From assembly GCF_900115135.1 (NCBI RefSeq), contig NZ_FOVK01000001.1, forward strand, positions 62,001 to 126,000: DNA of 64,000 nt, read 5' to 3'. The translations under genes and the position numbers were made by a program. Below the pieces are notes generated by a model. That model worked only from the letters and a program-made list of their open reading frames with translations. It did not search any database and was not told where the DNA came from. This DNA comes from Proteiniclasticum ruminis. GTDB lineage: Bacteria > Bacillota > Clostridia > Clostridiales > Clostridiaceae. Below, piece after piece: positions 53,160 to 62,365 of this stretch (the stretch's first letter is position 1; each line of letters begins with the position of its first letter).

Positions 53160-53221
53160 TTGACTTAGGGAAAAAGCTCCTTTATGATAGAAATATAGAC
53201 CCCCCCCCCTAGGGGTGGGGT
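53160..53221 (+). promoter_or_regulatory. Copper operon promoter and CsoR-type operator
   Basis: TTGACT (53160-53165), a 17-bp spacer and TATGAT (53183-53188). Just after the start site, 53199-53221 is a C/G palindrome: ten C, then TAGGGGTGGGGT, with CCCCTAGGGG at its centre. CsoR operators are GC-rich pseudo-palindromes of this kind, and csoR is the last gene of the operon. Confidence 0.75.
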
Positions 53222-53233
53222 AAGGAGGATACT

Positions 53234-55513
53234 ATGGAACAAAGATATGATGTCACGGGCATGACCTGCTCCGCCTGTTCTGCAGCTGTAGAAAAAGCTG
53301 TGAAGAAGGTGCCAGGGGTTTCCCGTGTGAATGTAAGTCTCATGACCAATACCATGAGTGTGCTGCTGGATGAAGGTGTTCAGGAGACAGAAGTCATTGA
53401 GGCGGTAAAAAAAGCAGGATATGGTGCGGCCGTACACACCAAGCGGGGAGAGAAAACCGCTGTATCATCGGCAAATCCCATTGAAGACGAACTGAAGGAA
53501 ATGAAAATGAGGGTCATTGTGTCCTTTATTTTCCTCATTCCTCTTTTATATGTGGCTATGGGTGAGATGATCGGCATGCCTATGCCTTCCTGGCTCACCG
53601 GCGTGGAGAATGCCATTACCTTCGCTTTCCTGCAGATGCTTCTTTCTCTTCCAATCATCTATGTGAACAGAAAATACTACATCGTAGGGTTTAAAGCACT
53701 GAAGCTGAAAGCACCCAACATGGACTCTCTCATTGCCATCGGTTCAGCTGCTGCGTTTATCTATGGCATCTATGCCATCTTCAGAACAGGGTATGGACTG
53801 GGACATGGGGAAACCCACATTGTCCATCAGTTCCTGCATGAACTGTACTTTGAAAGCGGTGCTACCATCCTCGCGCTGATCACCTTAGGAAAGTTCCTGG
53901 AAGCAAGATCCAAAGGAAAGACCTCAGAAGCCATCAGCAAGCTCATGGATCTGGCCCCAAAGACAGCGCTTCTTTTCCGGGACGGAATGGAAGTGGAAGT
54001 GCCCATTGATCAAGTGTCCATTGGAGATGTTGTCATCGTAAAACCCGGAAACAGCATCCCTGTGGATGGGGTCATTCTGGAGGGTGCCTCTTCTGTAGAC
54101 CAGAGCGCACTGACAGGAGAGAGCATTCCTGTAGAGAAGAACGTGGGAGACAAAGTCATCGCTGCCACCATCAACAAGACCGGATATTTCAGGTTCAGAG
54201 CGGAAAAGGTAGGGGATGACACCACGTTGGCACAGATCATTCAGCTGGTGGAAGACGCCAATGCCACCAAGGCTCCCATTGCAAAGCTTGCTGACAAAAT
54301 CAGTGGAGTCTTTGTGCCTACGGTCATCGGTATCTCCATCATTACTTTCCTGGTCTGGTATTTCCTGGGATATGGATTTGAATTTTCCTTATCTCTCGCC
54401 ATCACGGTTCTTGTAATCTCCTGTCCATGCGCCCTGGGTCTTGCGACTCCTGTGGCCATCATGGTGGGAACAGGACAAGGGGCTCAGAACGGAATTCTTG
54501 TGAAATCCGCAGAAGCTCTGGAGACCATGCACTCCATCAACACGGTGGTGCTGGATAAGACCGGTACCATCACGGAAGGAAAACCAGTGGTCACGGACAT
54601 CATCACCAAAGGAGACATCGGGGAAGAGGAGCTTCTTCTCATCGCTGCCTCCATCGAAAAGCCGTCAGAACATCCACTGGCTGAAGCCATCGTCGAGAAA
54701 GCCAAAGAAAAATCCATGACACTGAAGCAAGTGGACAAGTTTAGTTCTGTTTCCGGTATGGGCATCGCCGCCTTTGTCGACGGACTTCCTTATATTGCAG
54801 GAAACCTGGCACTGATGAAGGAAGAGGATATCTACGTAGGCGCTTTCCAGGAAGATGCAGACAGATTGGCCAGCGAAGGAAAGACCCCGCTCTTTTTCGG
54901 AAACCGCGAAAAGGTCCTTGGCATCATTGCTGTAGCCGATGTGGTGAAGAAAAACAGTAAACAGGCCATCGACCTCTTCAAGAAAATGGGCATTGACGTG
55001 GTAATGCTCACTGGAGACAATAAGAGAACCGCCGAAGCCATCAGAAATCAGCTGGGCATTGATAAGGTCATTGCTGAAGTGCTGCCCCAGGATAAGGAGC
55101 GGGAAGTGCGCCTCATTCAGGAAAGCGGTCATAGAGTTGCCATGATCGGGGACGGCATCAATGATGCGCCAGCCCTGTCAAGAGCAGATGTGGGCGTCGC
55201 CATCGGCGCGGGAACAGACATCGCCATTGAGTCCGCTGATATTGTGCTCATCAAGAACGATCTTCTGGATGCAGTGACCGCAGTGCAGCTCAGCAGATCC
55301 ACCATCAAGAACATCAAGGAAAATCTCTTCTGGGCATTCTTCTATAATGTGCTGGGGATTCCGCTGGCTGCGGGCGTGTTCTACTTGTCCCTTGGCTGGA
55401 AGCTGACCCCGATGTTTGCAGCTGCCGCCATGAGTTTAAGCTCTGTGTTTGTCGTAAGTAACGCGCTCAGGCTGAAGTTCTTTAAACCGGTTCATGCGGA
55501 TGCTGTGAAGTAA
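53234..55513 (+). CDS. copA: Copper-exporting P1B-type ATPase
   Basis: A 759-residue membrane pump that exports Cu+. One N-terminal HMA domain ([15 protein letters not shown], residues about 3-68), eight predicted helices, the CPC ion site ([15 protein letters not shown]), [13 protein letters not shown] phosphorylation site, the HP motif (SEHPLAEAI) and [19 protein letters not shown] precedes ATG. First gene of copA-copZ-csoR. Only one HMA domain is present, fewer than in many Bacillus homologues. Confidence 0.95.
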   Translation: MEQRYDVTGMTCSACSAAVEKAVKKVPGVSRVNVSLMTNTMSVLLDEGVQETEVIEAVKKAGYGAAVHTKRGEKTAVSSANPIEDELKEMKMRVIVSFIFLIPLLYVAMGEMIGMPMPSWLTGVENAITFAFLQMLLSLPIIYVNRKYYIVGFKALKLKAPNMDSLIAIGSAAAFIYGIYAIFRTGYGLGHGETHIVHQFLHELYFESGATILALITLGKFLEARSKGKTSEAISKLMDLAPKTALLFRDGMEVEVPIDQVSIGDVVIVKPGNSIPVDGVILEGASSVDQSALTGESIPVEKNVGDKVIAATINKTGYFRFRAEKVGDDTTLAQIIQLVEDANATKAPIAKLADKISGVFVPTVIGISIITFLVWYFLGYGFEFSLSLAITVLVISCPCALGLATPVAIMVGTGQGAQNGILVKSAEALETMHSINTVVLDKTGTITEGKPVVTDIITKGDIGEEELLLIAASIEKPSEHPLAEAIVEKAKEKSMTLKQVDKFSSVSGMGIAAFVDGLPYIAGNLALMKEEDIYVGAFQEDADRLASEGKTPLFFGNREKVLGIIAVADVVKKNSKQAIDLFKKMGIDVVMLTGDNKRTAEAIRNQLGIDKVIAEVLPQDKEREVRLIQESGHRVAMIGDGINDAPALSRADVGVAIGAGTDIAIESADIVLIKNDLLDAVTAVQLSRSTIKNIKENLFWAFFYNVLGIPLAAGVFYLSLGWKLTPMFAAAAMSLSSVFVVSNALRLKFFKPVHADAVK

Positions 55514-55580
55514 CACTACACACGATCCGTTCAGAATATATGAAAACAACAATACTAGTGATAAAAAAGGAGAAAAGCAA

Positions 55581-55811
55581 ATGAAAAGAGTACTGGAAAT
55601 CGAAGGAATGCACTGCATGGGATGCGTAAGACGAGCAACGGAGGCTCTAGAAGGTCTGGATGGAATCAACACAGCAAGAGTGGACCTCAACGAAAAGAGC
55701 GCTGTGGTGGATATGGAGACTGAAGTGTCAGAAGATCTCTTGAGAGCTGCCCTGAAGAATGTAGCACTGGAACTGGTGGCAGTAAAAGAAAAGAAGAGTA
55801 TCTTTGGATAG
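55581..55811 (+). CDS. copZ: Copper chaperone CopZ-like
   Basis: A 76-residue heavy-metal-associated domain protein with MHCMGC (Cys12 and Cys15), the Cu+ ligands. It carries copper to CopA. AAAAGGAG precedes ATG by nine bases. It lies between copA and csoR in the operon. Confidence 0.85.
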   Translation: MKRVLEIEGMHCMGCVRRATEALEGLDGINTARVDLNEKSAVVDMETEVSEDLLRAALKNVALELVAVKEKKSIFG

Positions 55812-55824
55812 GAGGGGAGAGTAG

Positions 55825-56088
55825 ATGCAGTCAGATAAAGAGCGGATTACACGGCTTCTCAAAACAGCCAAGGGTCAGCTGGAAGGCCTTCTGAAAATGG
55901 TGGAAGAAGACAGGTATTGCATCGACATTTCAAACCAGCTCATGGCGACCCAGGCCATCTTAAAAAAGGTCAATGCCGAGATTCTTCATGACCATATCCA
56001 TCACTGTGTTCACGGGGCTTTTGGCACCGAAGAACAGGAAGAGAAGATCAGTGAGATCATGCTGATCATGGACAAGCTCACCAAATAA
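55825..56088 (+). CDS. csoR: Copper-sensing repressor CsoR
   Basis: An 87-residue DUF156/CsoR repressor. The Cu+ ligands C32, H57 and C61 keep the spacing of Mycobacterium CsoR (C36, H61, C65). Four-helix bundle; binds the GC-rich operator in the absence of copper and releases it when copper binds. As last gene of the operon it should control its own expression. GGAGGGGAG lies upstream. Confidence 0.92.
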   Translation: MQSDKERITRLLKTAKGQLEGLLKMVEEDRYCIDISNQLMATQAILKKVNAEILHDHIHHCVHGAFGTEEQEEKISEIMLIMDKLTK

Positions 56089-56100
56089 AAAGCCGAAAGA

Positions 56101-56150
56101 AAAGACTGGACCTTCAGGCAGTAACGCCTGATAGGGACCAGTCTTTTTTT
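56101..56150. terminator. Terminator of the copper operon
   Basis: AAAGACTGG (56101-56109) pairs with 56138-56146; an inner CAGGC/GCCTG stem; seven T follow. The upstream A-rich run may help the convergent aminopeptidase gene too. Confidence 0.88.
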
Positions 56151-56168
56151 GTCTCATTTTTCTTCTGT

Positions 56169-57401
56169 CTAGATGACCCAGTTTCCGTTTCTGAAGAGCG
56201 CAACGGCTTCTCCATTTTTTCTGTAGGCGGTGATGTCCAGTTCAGGACCACCCACCATGAAATCCACATGGATCAGACTGAAGTTCGCACCTTTTTTGTC
56301 CAGTTCTTCCTGGCTCATGGAAGTGCCGTTTTTGATGGCGTACCCATAGGCTCTGCCTAGCGCAAAATGCACGGAAGCATTCTCATCAAAGAGGGTATTG
56401 TTGAAGAGAATTTTTGTGTTGGAGATGGGGGAGTCATCCTGCACCAGAGCGATTTCACCAAGTCTCACAGCGCCTTCATCATTCTTCATGAGATTGTCCA
56501 GGGTTTCATATCCTTTTTCTGCATAAAAGTCCACCACTTTACCGTCTTTAAAGGTGAATCCGAATCCATCCACCAGATTTCCGTTGACACTAAGAGGCTT
56601 TGTGGCCTTCAGTGTTCCATTGACCTTGTACGCGTGGGGTGTAGTGAAGACTTCTTCCGTTGGGATGTTGGCCATGTAGGGCACCCCTTCATTGGAATCG
56701 TTGCTTCCACCGATCCAGTTGTGGTCCTCGGCCAGGTACACTTCCAGATCTGTTCCTGGACCCACAAGGTGAACCCTCTCAAAATCTGCCTCATTGAGGA
56801 AGTTTTCGTATTTCTTCAGATTGCTGTTGTGGATTTCCCAGGACTTTACTGGATCTTCATGATCCAGACGCGTTGCTTTGATGATGTAGTCCCAAAGCTT
56901 TTCTACTGCTGCATCCTCTGTATCCTCCGGGAATACGGTCTTTGCCCATCCTGCAGAAGGAACCGCCACAATGACCCACTTGGTGATGCCTGTCATTCTG
57001 TACTTCATCACAGGAGCCACGGCCTGGCTGGCGATCTTCTGGCTGGTCTTCACCTTTTCAGGATCCGCATCTTTCAGAAGCTCTGGATTGGGTGAAATCA
57101 CAAAGACGTGATGATAGTTGTCCTCATAGATGTCTCTTGTGTTTGTGACCTTCCAGGAAGGATACTCCTCAAAGACATAATCCTTTCCGTACTGATACCG
57201 CATAAGAGCGAACTCATCATCGTTCAGCACCAGCTCCACGTGCTTTGCGCCAGAAAGATAGGCTTCCTTGGCGATGAGTCTTGACAGTGGGAGACCGTCG
57301 GTGGATGTGGTGATGATGAGGCCTTCTTTTTCTTTCAGGTTGATGCCCACCTCTACAGCGAGTTTGGCGTATTTTTCCAAATAAGGGGTAAGATCTTTCA
57401 T
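56169..57401 (-). CDS. M29 family aminopeptidase (AmpS/PepS-like)
   Basis: A 410-residue cytosolic metallo-aminopeptidase. Metal ligands: Glu in IPTEEVFTTP, Glu in LGEIALVQ, His in HFALGRAYG, and His-Asp in IHVDFMVG. The family removes N-terminal residues with broad specificity. AAGGAGG is seven bases before the ATG on the minus strand. It diverges from the HD gene, and the shared region has two operator-like inverted repeats. Together with the M20 peptidase it supports peptide use. Confidence 0.92.
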   Translation of the reverse strand: MKDLTPYLEKYAKLAVEVGINLKEKEGLIITTSTDGLPLSRLIAKEAYLSGAKHVELVLNDDEFALMRYQYGKDYVFEEYPSWKVTNTRDIYEDNYHHVFVISPNPELLKDADPEKVKTSQKIASQAVAPVMKYRMTGITKWVIVAVPSAGWAKTVFPEDTEDAAVEKLWDYIIKATRLDHEDPVKSWEIHNSNLKKYENFLNEADFERVHLVGPGTDLEVYLAEDHNWIGGSNDSNEGVPYMANIPTEEVFTTPHAYKVNGTLKATKPLSVNGNLVDGFGFTFKDGKVVDFYAEKGYETLDNLMKNDEGAVRLGEIALVQDDSPISNTKILFNNTLFDENASVHFALGRAYGYAIKNGTSMSQEELDKKGANFSLIHVDFMVGGPELDITAYRKNGEAVALFRNGNWVI

Positions 57402-57538
57402 AATATCCTCCTTGAATCATGAATCTATTGTTTCCAATGGTTAGATTTTAACATATTGAAACGTTCTTTCAAAGATTCAAATGAGAAGTTCAAAAATAAC
57501 ATGAAATAATTGAAAATATGCTGAATACACCATCACAT

Positions 57539-57575
57539 TGTAAATGTTTACAACGGAATACTGTGAAAATTCACA
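57539..57575. promoter_or_regulatory. Two stacked operator-like inverted repeats in the aminopeptidase/HD divergent region
   Basis: TGTAAATGTTTACA (57539-57552, with one more matching base on either side) and TGTGAA-AA-TTCACA (57562-57575) are centred 23 bp apart, about two helical turns. TATACT (57585-57590) downstream may be the -10 for the HD gene. Confidence 0.55.
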
Positions 57576-57646
57576 AAGATGACTTATACTAAACCTAAGG
57601 GTACGTTATGATAATAACAAAAAGTGTAAATTGAAAGGGAATGAAC

Positions 57647-58207
57647 ATGAAAAAAACGAGAGAAGAAGCACTCCTTTTGCTGGAGTCCTATAATGAAAGC
57701 CCTACCCTCAGAAGGCATGCCTTTGCGGTGGAGGCGGTGATGCGCCACTTCGCGGAGATGATGGAGGAGGATCCGGAGTATTGGGCTCTGGTGGGTCTTC
57801 TGCATGATCTGGACTATGAGAAGTATCCGGAAAAGCACTGTGTCATGACCCGGGAGATCCTTCAGAAGGAAGGCTTCGAGGAATCTTTTATCCGGGCCAT
57901 CGAAAGTCATGGGTATGGCATCTGCACTGAAGTGCCACCAGTTCTGACGATGGAAAAGGTGCTCTACACCATAGATGAACTCACTGGGCTCATCTATGCC
58001 ACTGTACTCATGAGGCCGGACAAATCTATTTCAGTGCTGGAGCTGAAAAGTGTGAAGAAGAAGTTCAAGACCGCCAGTTTCGCACAAGGGGTCAACCGGG
58101 AGGTCATCGCCTCCGGTGCAAAGATGCTTGGTATGGACCTGGATCATATCATCATTGAAACCATTGAAGGAATGAAAAAAGCCAAGGATCTTTTGGAACT
58201 GAACTAA
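57647..58207 (+). CDS. HDIG/HD domain protein
   Basis: A 187-residue HD-fold protein with HAFAVEAVMRHFAE, LLHDLDYEKYPEKHC and AIESHGYG, as in HDIG-type hydrolases; substrate unknown. ATG 57647 is seven bases after AAAGGG, whereas ATG 57641 is only one base away. The next gene, a flavodoxin, starts 41 bases after the stop and is likely co-transcribed. Confidence 0.78.
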   Translation: MKKTREEALLLLESYNESPTLRRHAFAVEAVMRHFAEMMEEDPEYWALVGLLHDLDYEKYPEKHCVMTREILQKEGFEESFIRAIESHGYGICTEVPPVLTMEKVLYTIDELTGLIYATVLMRPDKSISVLELKSVKKKFKTASFAQGVNREVIASGAKMLGMDLDHIIIETIEGMKKAKDLLELN

Positions 58208-58248
58208 ACAGAGAAGAGTTAGACAAAAGGAGAGAAAGGGGTACCAAG

Positions 58249-58731
58249 ATGAAAACGGTCATAGTATATTATTCCTTATCCAACAACACAAAGGCGGCAG
58301 CGGAGCTTCTTTCAGAAAAGCTTCATGCGGATCTTGTTGAACTGAAAGAGGAGAAGGTGGGAAATGTCTTTCAGGCGTTCTTCAGAAAGAAATCCACTCT
58401 TGTAGGGTCTCCTTGGGAAGCGGCAGAAGATGCGGATCGACTTTATCTCATGTTTCCCATCTGGGCCAGTAAGTCAGTTCCTGCCATGAATGCCTTTGTG
58501 AGAGATCCGAAAGCGGATTTTCACAAGAAAGAAGTGTACATCATCACATTTCAGGCCTCGCCTGATTTTAAGAACAGCGTGAAGGTGCATGACTACATCG
58601 GCAATTTCGTTCGTAAAGGTGGAGGTATTGTCAAGGAAACCTATGCCATGCAGGGTGGAAATATGAATGTCTTCATCGGAGATGACAAGATCCGGGAACG
58701 TATGGACAAAGTCCGTTGGGATGAACTGTAG
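58249..58731 (+). CDS. Flavodoxin family protein
   Basis: A 160-residue FMN-binding protein with the phosphate loop YYSLSNNTKAAAELL and the aromatic region FPIWASKSVPAMNAF. Length fits short-chain flavodoxin-like oxidoreductases; partner not apparent. GGAGAAAGG lies upstream. Ends in a strong terminator. Confidence 0.88.
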   Translation: MKTVIVYYSLSNNTKAAAELLSEKLHADLVELKEEKVGNVFQAFFRKKSTLVGSPWEAAEDADRLYLMFPIWASKSVPAMNAFVRDPKADFHKKEVYIITFQASPDFKNSVKVHDYIGNFVRKGGGIVKETYAMQGGNMNVFIGDDKIRERMDKVRWDEL

Positions 58732-58753
58732 AAACAATTTACAATAGTAGCAG

Positions 58754-58781
58754 AATCAAGGCTTTTGCCTTGATTTTTTTT
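58754..58781 (+). terminator. Terminator after the flavodoxin gene
   Basis: A perfect 9-bp stem AATCAAGGC/GCCTTGATT (58754-58762 with 58767-58775) with a TTTT loop and a T run. Confidence 0.9.
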
Positions 58782-59145
58782 GCCTGTTTTTTGATGAGAG
58801 GTGAATGAAACGGGGTTTCTGAAAAATTATACAGATGTGTTTAATTTTTACAGAAAACTTTGAAAGTCAAATATTTTTATATGCCATACCTCGATCATCT
58901 ACCGTGTATAGGTATGAATTGTCTTATATTCAAACTATCTATTATTTTTTTAACAATACTTTATGATTTCAGATATTGTCAAATTTTATCAATAAATTTG
59001 TTTAATCATTTGTCGAACTATGTAAATTATTAATAAATATTCAAAAAAATATAGAATTATTTAATGAAAATTTATATAATGTAACTGAATTGAAGACAGA
59101 TATCATCCGTTGGCGAACAATAGTTGCACCCTGGGAGGAGATCTT
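58782..59145 (+). other. A/T-rich intergenic region before the AMP-ligase operon
   Basis: Strongly A/T-rich. The inverted repeat CATACCT/AGGTATG (58885-58891 with 58910-58916) is the main structure. A TATAAT at 59075-59080 could be the -10 for the operon, with no good -35. I see no gene here. Confidence 0.4.
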
Positions 59146-60864
59146 ATGCTGAGAAACTATTACGAAACAGACTATATCCATACCATGCGGGATCTTCTGG
59201 AGAGATCCGAGAAAAAATACGGTCTGGACTATGCCTACAAAGAACTGGATCCGGAAAGAAATCTGCACAGCTATACTTTTGTGCAGCTGAGAGAAGATGT
59301 GGATGCACTGGGAACCAGTCTTCTTGAAAGAGCACTGCAGGGAAAGCACTTTGCCATCGTCGGTGAGAGTTCTTACAGCTATGTGGTCAGTTATATGGCG
59401 GTCTCCATGGGTCTTGGCGTCATTGTTCCTCTGGATAAGGAGCTTTCAAAGGAAGAGCTGCATAAACTCATCTGCAAGAGTGATGCTGAGGTGCTGCTCT
59501 ATTCAGATCTTCTTTCAGATGATGTGGAAGAAATGAGAGGAATCTGCCCCGAAGTGCACACGTTCATCAACATCAGCATGTATGGCACGAAGAAGGAAAG
59601 TTTATCAATTCTTGACCTCTTTCAGGAAGGCAGAAGCCTCATCAACAGCGGGAATCTCCGGTATAAAACTCTGCCCATTGACCGCAACGCCCTGTCTGCC
59701 ATTTTGTTCACCTCAGGCACCACCGGCGTCAATAAAGGGGTCATGCTCAGCCATAAAAATATTTTAACGGTGATTCACTCTGCATTCTCCATGTTCAGAT
59801 TTTCGGACGTGTCTTTCTCCGTACTTCCCATCAATCATACCTATGAGTTCAATCTTCATGTCCTTGGCTGTCTTTATGGGGGCATCACCTTATGCTTCAA
59901 CGACAGCATCAAACATGTGAAGGATAATCTGAAGATCTTCCAGCCAGGGATGAGTCTCATGGTCCCCATGATTGTGGAGTCTCTATATAAGAACATCTGG
60001 AAAGAGGCGGAGAAGAACAATCTCACAAAGCATCTCCAGTATGGGATCTGGTTCAGCAACCTCATCCGGAAAGTCGGAATAGACCGCAGAAAACTCTTTT
60101 TCAAGCCCATCGCGGAAAGTCTGGGAGGAAATCTTCAAACCATAGTCTGTGGCGGTGCCCCATTGCGGCCAGATATTGTGAAGGGCTTTGAGGACATCGG
60201 CATTTCGGTCTACAACGGCTATGGCATCACAGAATGTGCACCACTCATCGCCACAAACTGCACCATGAAAAACATCGCGGGGTCTGTGGGGTTTGTCATT
60301 CCGGACAACCTGGTCCGTATTGCGGACACCGATGAGGATGGCATCGGGGAGATTCAGGTCCAAGGGGATAATGTCATGATGGGATACTATAAGGATCCGG
60401 TCTCCACCCGAAAAACCTTCACGGCGGACGGCTGGTTCAAGACTGGCGATTTGGGGTATCTGGACCGAAAAGGAGCTCTTTATATCACTGGCAGAGAGAA
60501 AAATCTCATCATTCTTGCCAATGGCAAGAATGTGCATCCGGAAGAGCTGGAAGAATATATTCTGGATCATCTGGCTTATGTGAAAGAAGTAGTGGTTTAT
60601 GCACCGCTGTCTCCAGAAGGTCATGAGGTCATGATCATGGCGGAGGCTTATGTGGAAGATCAGTTTCTTATTGAGAAAGGAGTGGATGAAGTTAAGAAAA
60701 TCCTGAAAGAGGACATCTCCAAGCTGAATCACAAACTGTCTGTTTACAAGCGTATTCATGATGTGGAGCTCCGTGAATGTGAGTTTGAAAAAACCTCCAC
60801 CAAAAAAATCAAACGATATTGTATAGAAAGAGAGGCGTTAAGTCATGTTAAGTATCATCACTAA
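59146..60864 (+). CDS. AMP-binding acyl/aryl-CoA or acyl-ACP synthetase
   Basis: A 572-residue adenylating enzyme of the ANL superfamily: SAILFTSGTTGVNKGVMLSHKN (AMP-binding), NGYGITECAP, GWFKTGDLGYLD and KNLIILANGKNVHPEELE, with a catalytic Lys in STKKIKRY near the end. The order matches long-chain fatty-acid ligases. Because an acyl carrier protein gene overlaps its end by 20 bases, loading that carrier is more likely than CoA. GGGAGGAG precedes ATG. First gene of the terminal operon. Confidence 0.88.
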   Translation: MLRNYYETDYIHTMRDLLERSEKKYGLDYAYKELDPERNLHSYTFVQLREDVDALGTSLLERALQGKHFAIVGESSYSYVVSYMAVSMGLGVIVPLDKELSKEELHKLICKSDAEVLLYSDLLSDDVEEMRGICPEVHTFINISMYGTKKESLSILDLFQEGRSLINSGNLRYKTLPIDRNALSAILFTSGTTGVNKGVMLSHKNILTVIHSAFSMFRFSDVSFSVLPINHTYEFNLHVLGCLYGGITLCFNDSIKHVKDNLKIFQPGMSLMVPMIVESLYKNIWKEAEKNNLTKHLQYGIWFSNLIRKVGIDRRKLFFKPIAESLGGNLQTIVCGGAPLRPDIVKGFEDIGISVYNGYGITECAPLIATNCTMKNIAGSVGFVIPDNLVRIADTDEDGIGEIQVQGDNVMMGYYKDPVSTRKTFTADGWFKTGDLGYLDRKGALYITGREKNLIILANGKNVHPEELEEYILDHLAYVKEVVVYAPLSPEGHEVMIMAEAYVEDQFLIEKGVDEVKKILKEDISKLNHKLSVYKRIHDVELRECEFEKTSTKKIKRYCIEREALSHVKYHH

Positions 60865-61075
60865 TCTCGTTATGGAATATGTGGAGGTGGAGGAGAAAGA
60901 CCTCACAGAAGAGACCAATCCTGTACGCGATCTGCACCTGAACTCCTATGATTTCATCAGCATCATCGGAAGACTGGAATCAGAACTGGGGATCGACATC
61001 AATGAACGCGAACTGAAAAACCTGGAAACCCTTGGAGAACTGGATGCGTACATCAAGTCCAAGATGATCCATTGA
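60845..61075 (+). CDS. Stand-alone acyl carrier protein
   Basis: A 76-residue carrier protein. The phosphopantetheine serine is Ser34 in DLHLNSYDFISII, where the usual DSL is NSY; the flanking helices (EDETNP..., GRLESELGIDI) are typical. It overlaps the ligase gene and is followed at once by a phosphopantetheinyl transferase, so it is probably the substrate of both. Confidence 0.85.
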   Translation: MLSIITNLVMEYVEVEEKDLTEETNPVRDLHLNSYDFISIIGRLESELGIDINERELKNLETLGELDAYIKSKMIH

Positions 61076-61644
61076 TTTATCTAATTAGGCTGCTGGATCA
61101 AGAAAAGAGGAGCCCGGAGGATCTCAAGGGACTGAAAAAGAGGCTGATTTCCTACGGACTTCAAAGAGAATACGGTCTTTCTTTAAAGGAGGTCGAAGCT
61201 TCCTCAAGCGGTGCTCTGTATCTCAGGAAGTATCCAGAGATCCACCTCAGCACCACCTGCACCAAAGGACTTTTAGGCATTGCGCTGTCAGCATGCCCCG
61301 TGGGTCTGGATGCAGAGTACCGAAGACCCGGGGATCCCTATGTGGAAAAGAAGATCCTAGGGGAGAAGGAGGCATTTTTTTACCAGAAAGCCCAGAATCA
61401 GAATGAAGCACTGCTGAAGTACTTCACTTTAAAGGAAGCCTATGGGAAAGCCCTTGGTACAGGTCTATCCTATGACTTCAGAAACACAGGCTTCTATTTT
61501 GATCAGAAAAGCATAAAAAGCGATCTGATGGAAGCTCAATTTTATTTTTTAGATTTTTGTGAAGAATTTATCATTTCACTCTGCTTTCTGGACAGAAGAC
61601 GGGAACTGAACTCTGGAGAGACCGTGAGATTTATTCTACCGTAG
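61072..61644 (+). CDS. Sfp-type 4'-phosphopantetheinyl transferase
   Basis: Converts apo carrier protein to holo form with CoA. 190 residues with the two family motifs: GLDAEYRRPGD (Asp and Glu bind Mg) and FTLKEAYGKALGTGL. Sequence identity to family outside these is low. It starts with TTG overlapping the ACP stop codon by two bases, with no clear ribosome site, suggesting translational coupling. Confidence 0.78.
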   Translation: MIYLIRLLDQEKRSPEDLKGLKKRLISYGLQREYGLSLKEVEASSSGALYLRKYPEIHLSTTCTKGLLGIALSACPVGLDAEYRRPGDPYVEKKILGEKEAFFYQKAQNQNEALLKYFTLKEAYGKALGTGLSYDFRNTGFYFDQKSIKSDLMEAQFYFLDFCEEFIISLCFLDRRRELNSGETVRFILP

Positions 61645-61658
61645 GAAGGATGAGAAAT

Positions 61659-62363
61659 ATGGAAGACACCATCAGATTCGAACAGGTCAAGAAAGTGTAC
61701 AGAATGGGAGAATACGATATTGAAGCCTTGGCTGGGGTGGATTTTACCATAAAGAAAGGACAGTTCGTCATCATCGCTGGTGCTTCAGGCGCGGGGAAGA
61801 GCACCATTTTGAATATTCTTGGCGGGATGGATACACTGACCTCGGGGAAAGTTGTGGTTTACGGGAAGGATCTCAGCACCTTCAGCCAGAAAGAAATGGT
61901 TGCTTACAGACGGTATGATGTGGGATTTGTGTTCCAGTTCTATAATCTTGTGCAGAATCTCACAGCAAAAGAAAACATTGAACTGGCTTCCCAGATTGGC
62001 CATAATCCCCTCAATGTGGATGAAGTCATCGAAGGGGTTGGACTCTCAGACCGCAAGAAAAATTTTCCTTCACAGCTGTCCGGCGGAGAGCAGCAAAGAG
62101 TGGCCATCGCAAGAGCTCTGGCCAAGAATCCGAAGCTTCTTCTTTGTGATGAGCCCACAGGCGCACTAGATTATGAAACAGGACGCTCCATCTTGAAACT
62201 TCTGCAGGAAACCTGTAAAGAAAGAGAGATCACAGTGGTGGTCATTACGCACAACCTGGCCCTGATTCCCATGGGCGATCAGGTGATCAAAGTGAAGAGC
62301 GGCCTTGTGGACAGCATCATGGAGAATGAGCATCCTGTGGGGATCGAAAGGATAGAGTGGTAA
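61659..62363 (+). CDS. ABC transporter ATP-binding protein (MacB/LolD type)
   Basis: A 234-residue ATPase of the MacB/LolD exporter class: Walker [11 protein letters not shown]-loop [18 protein letters not shown], signature [15 protein letters not shown] and [14 protein letters not shown] 61659 is nine bases after GGAAGG; ATG 61650 abuts that site. It directly precedes a FtsX-type permease gene with 2 bp between, and belongs to the ligase/ACP operon. Confidence 0.92.
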   Translation: MEDTIRFEQVKKVYRMGEYDIEALAGVDFTIKKGQFVIIAGASGAGKSTILNILGGMDTLTSGKVVVYGKDLSTFSQKEMVAYRRYDVGFVFQFYNLVQNLTAKENIELASQIGHNPLNVDEVIEGVGLSDRKKNFPSQLSGGEQQRVAIARALAKNPKLLLCDEPTGALDYETGRSILKLLQETCKEREITVVVITHNLALIPMGDQVIKVKSGLVDSIMENEHPVGIERIEW

Positions 62364-62365
62364 TC

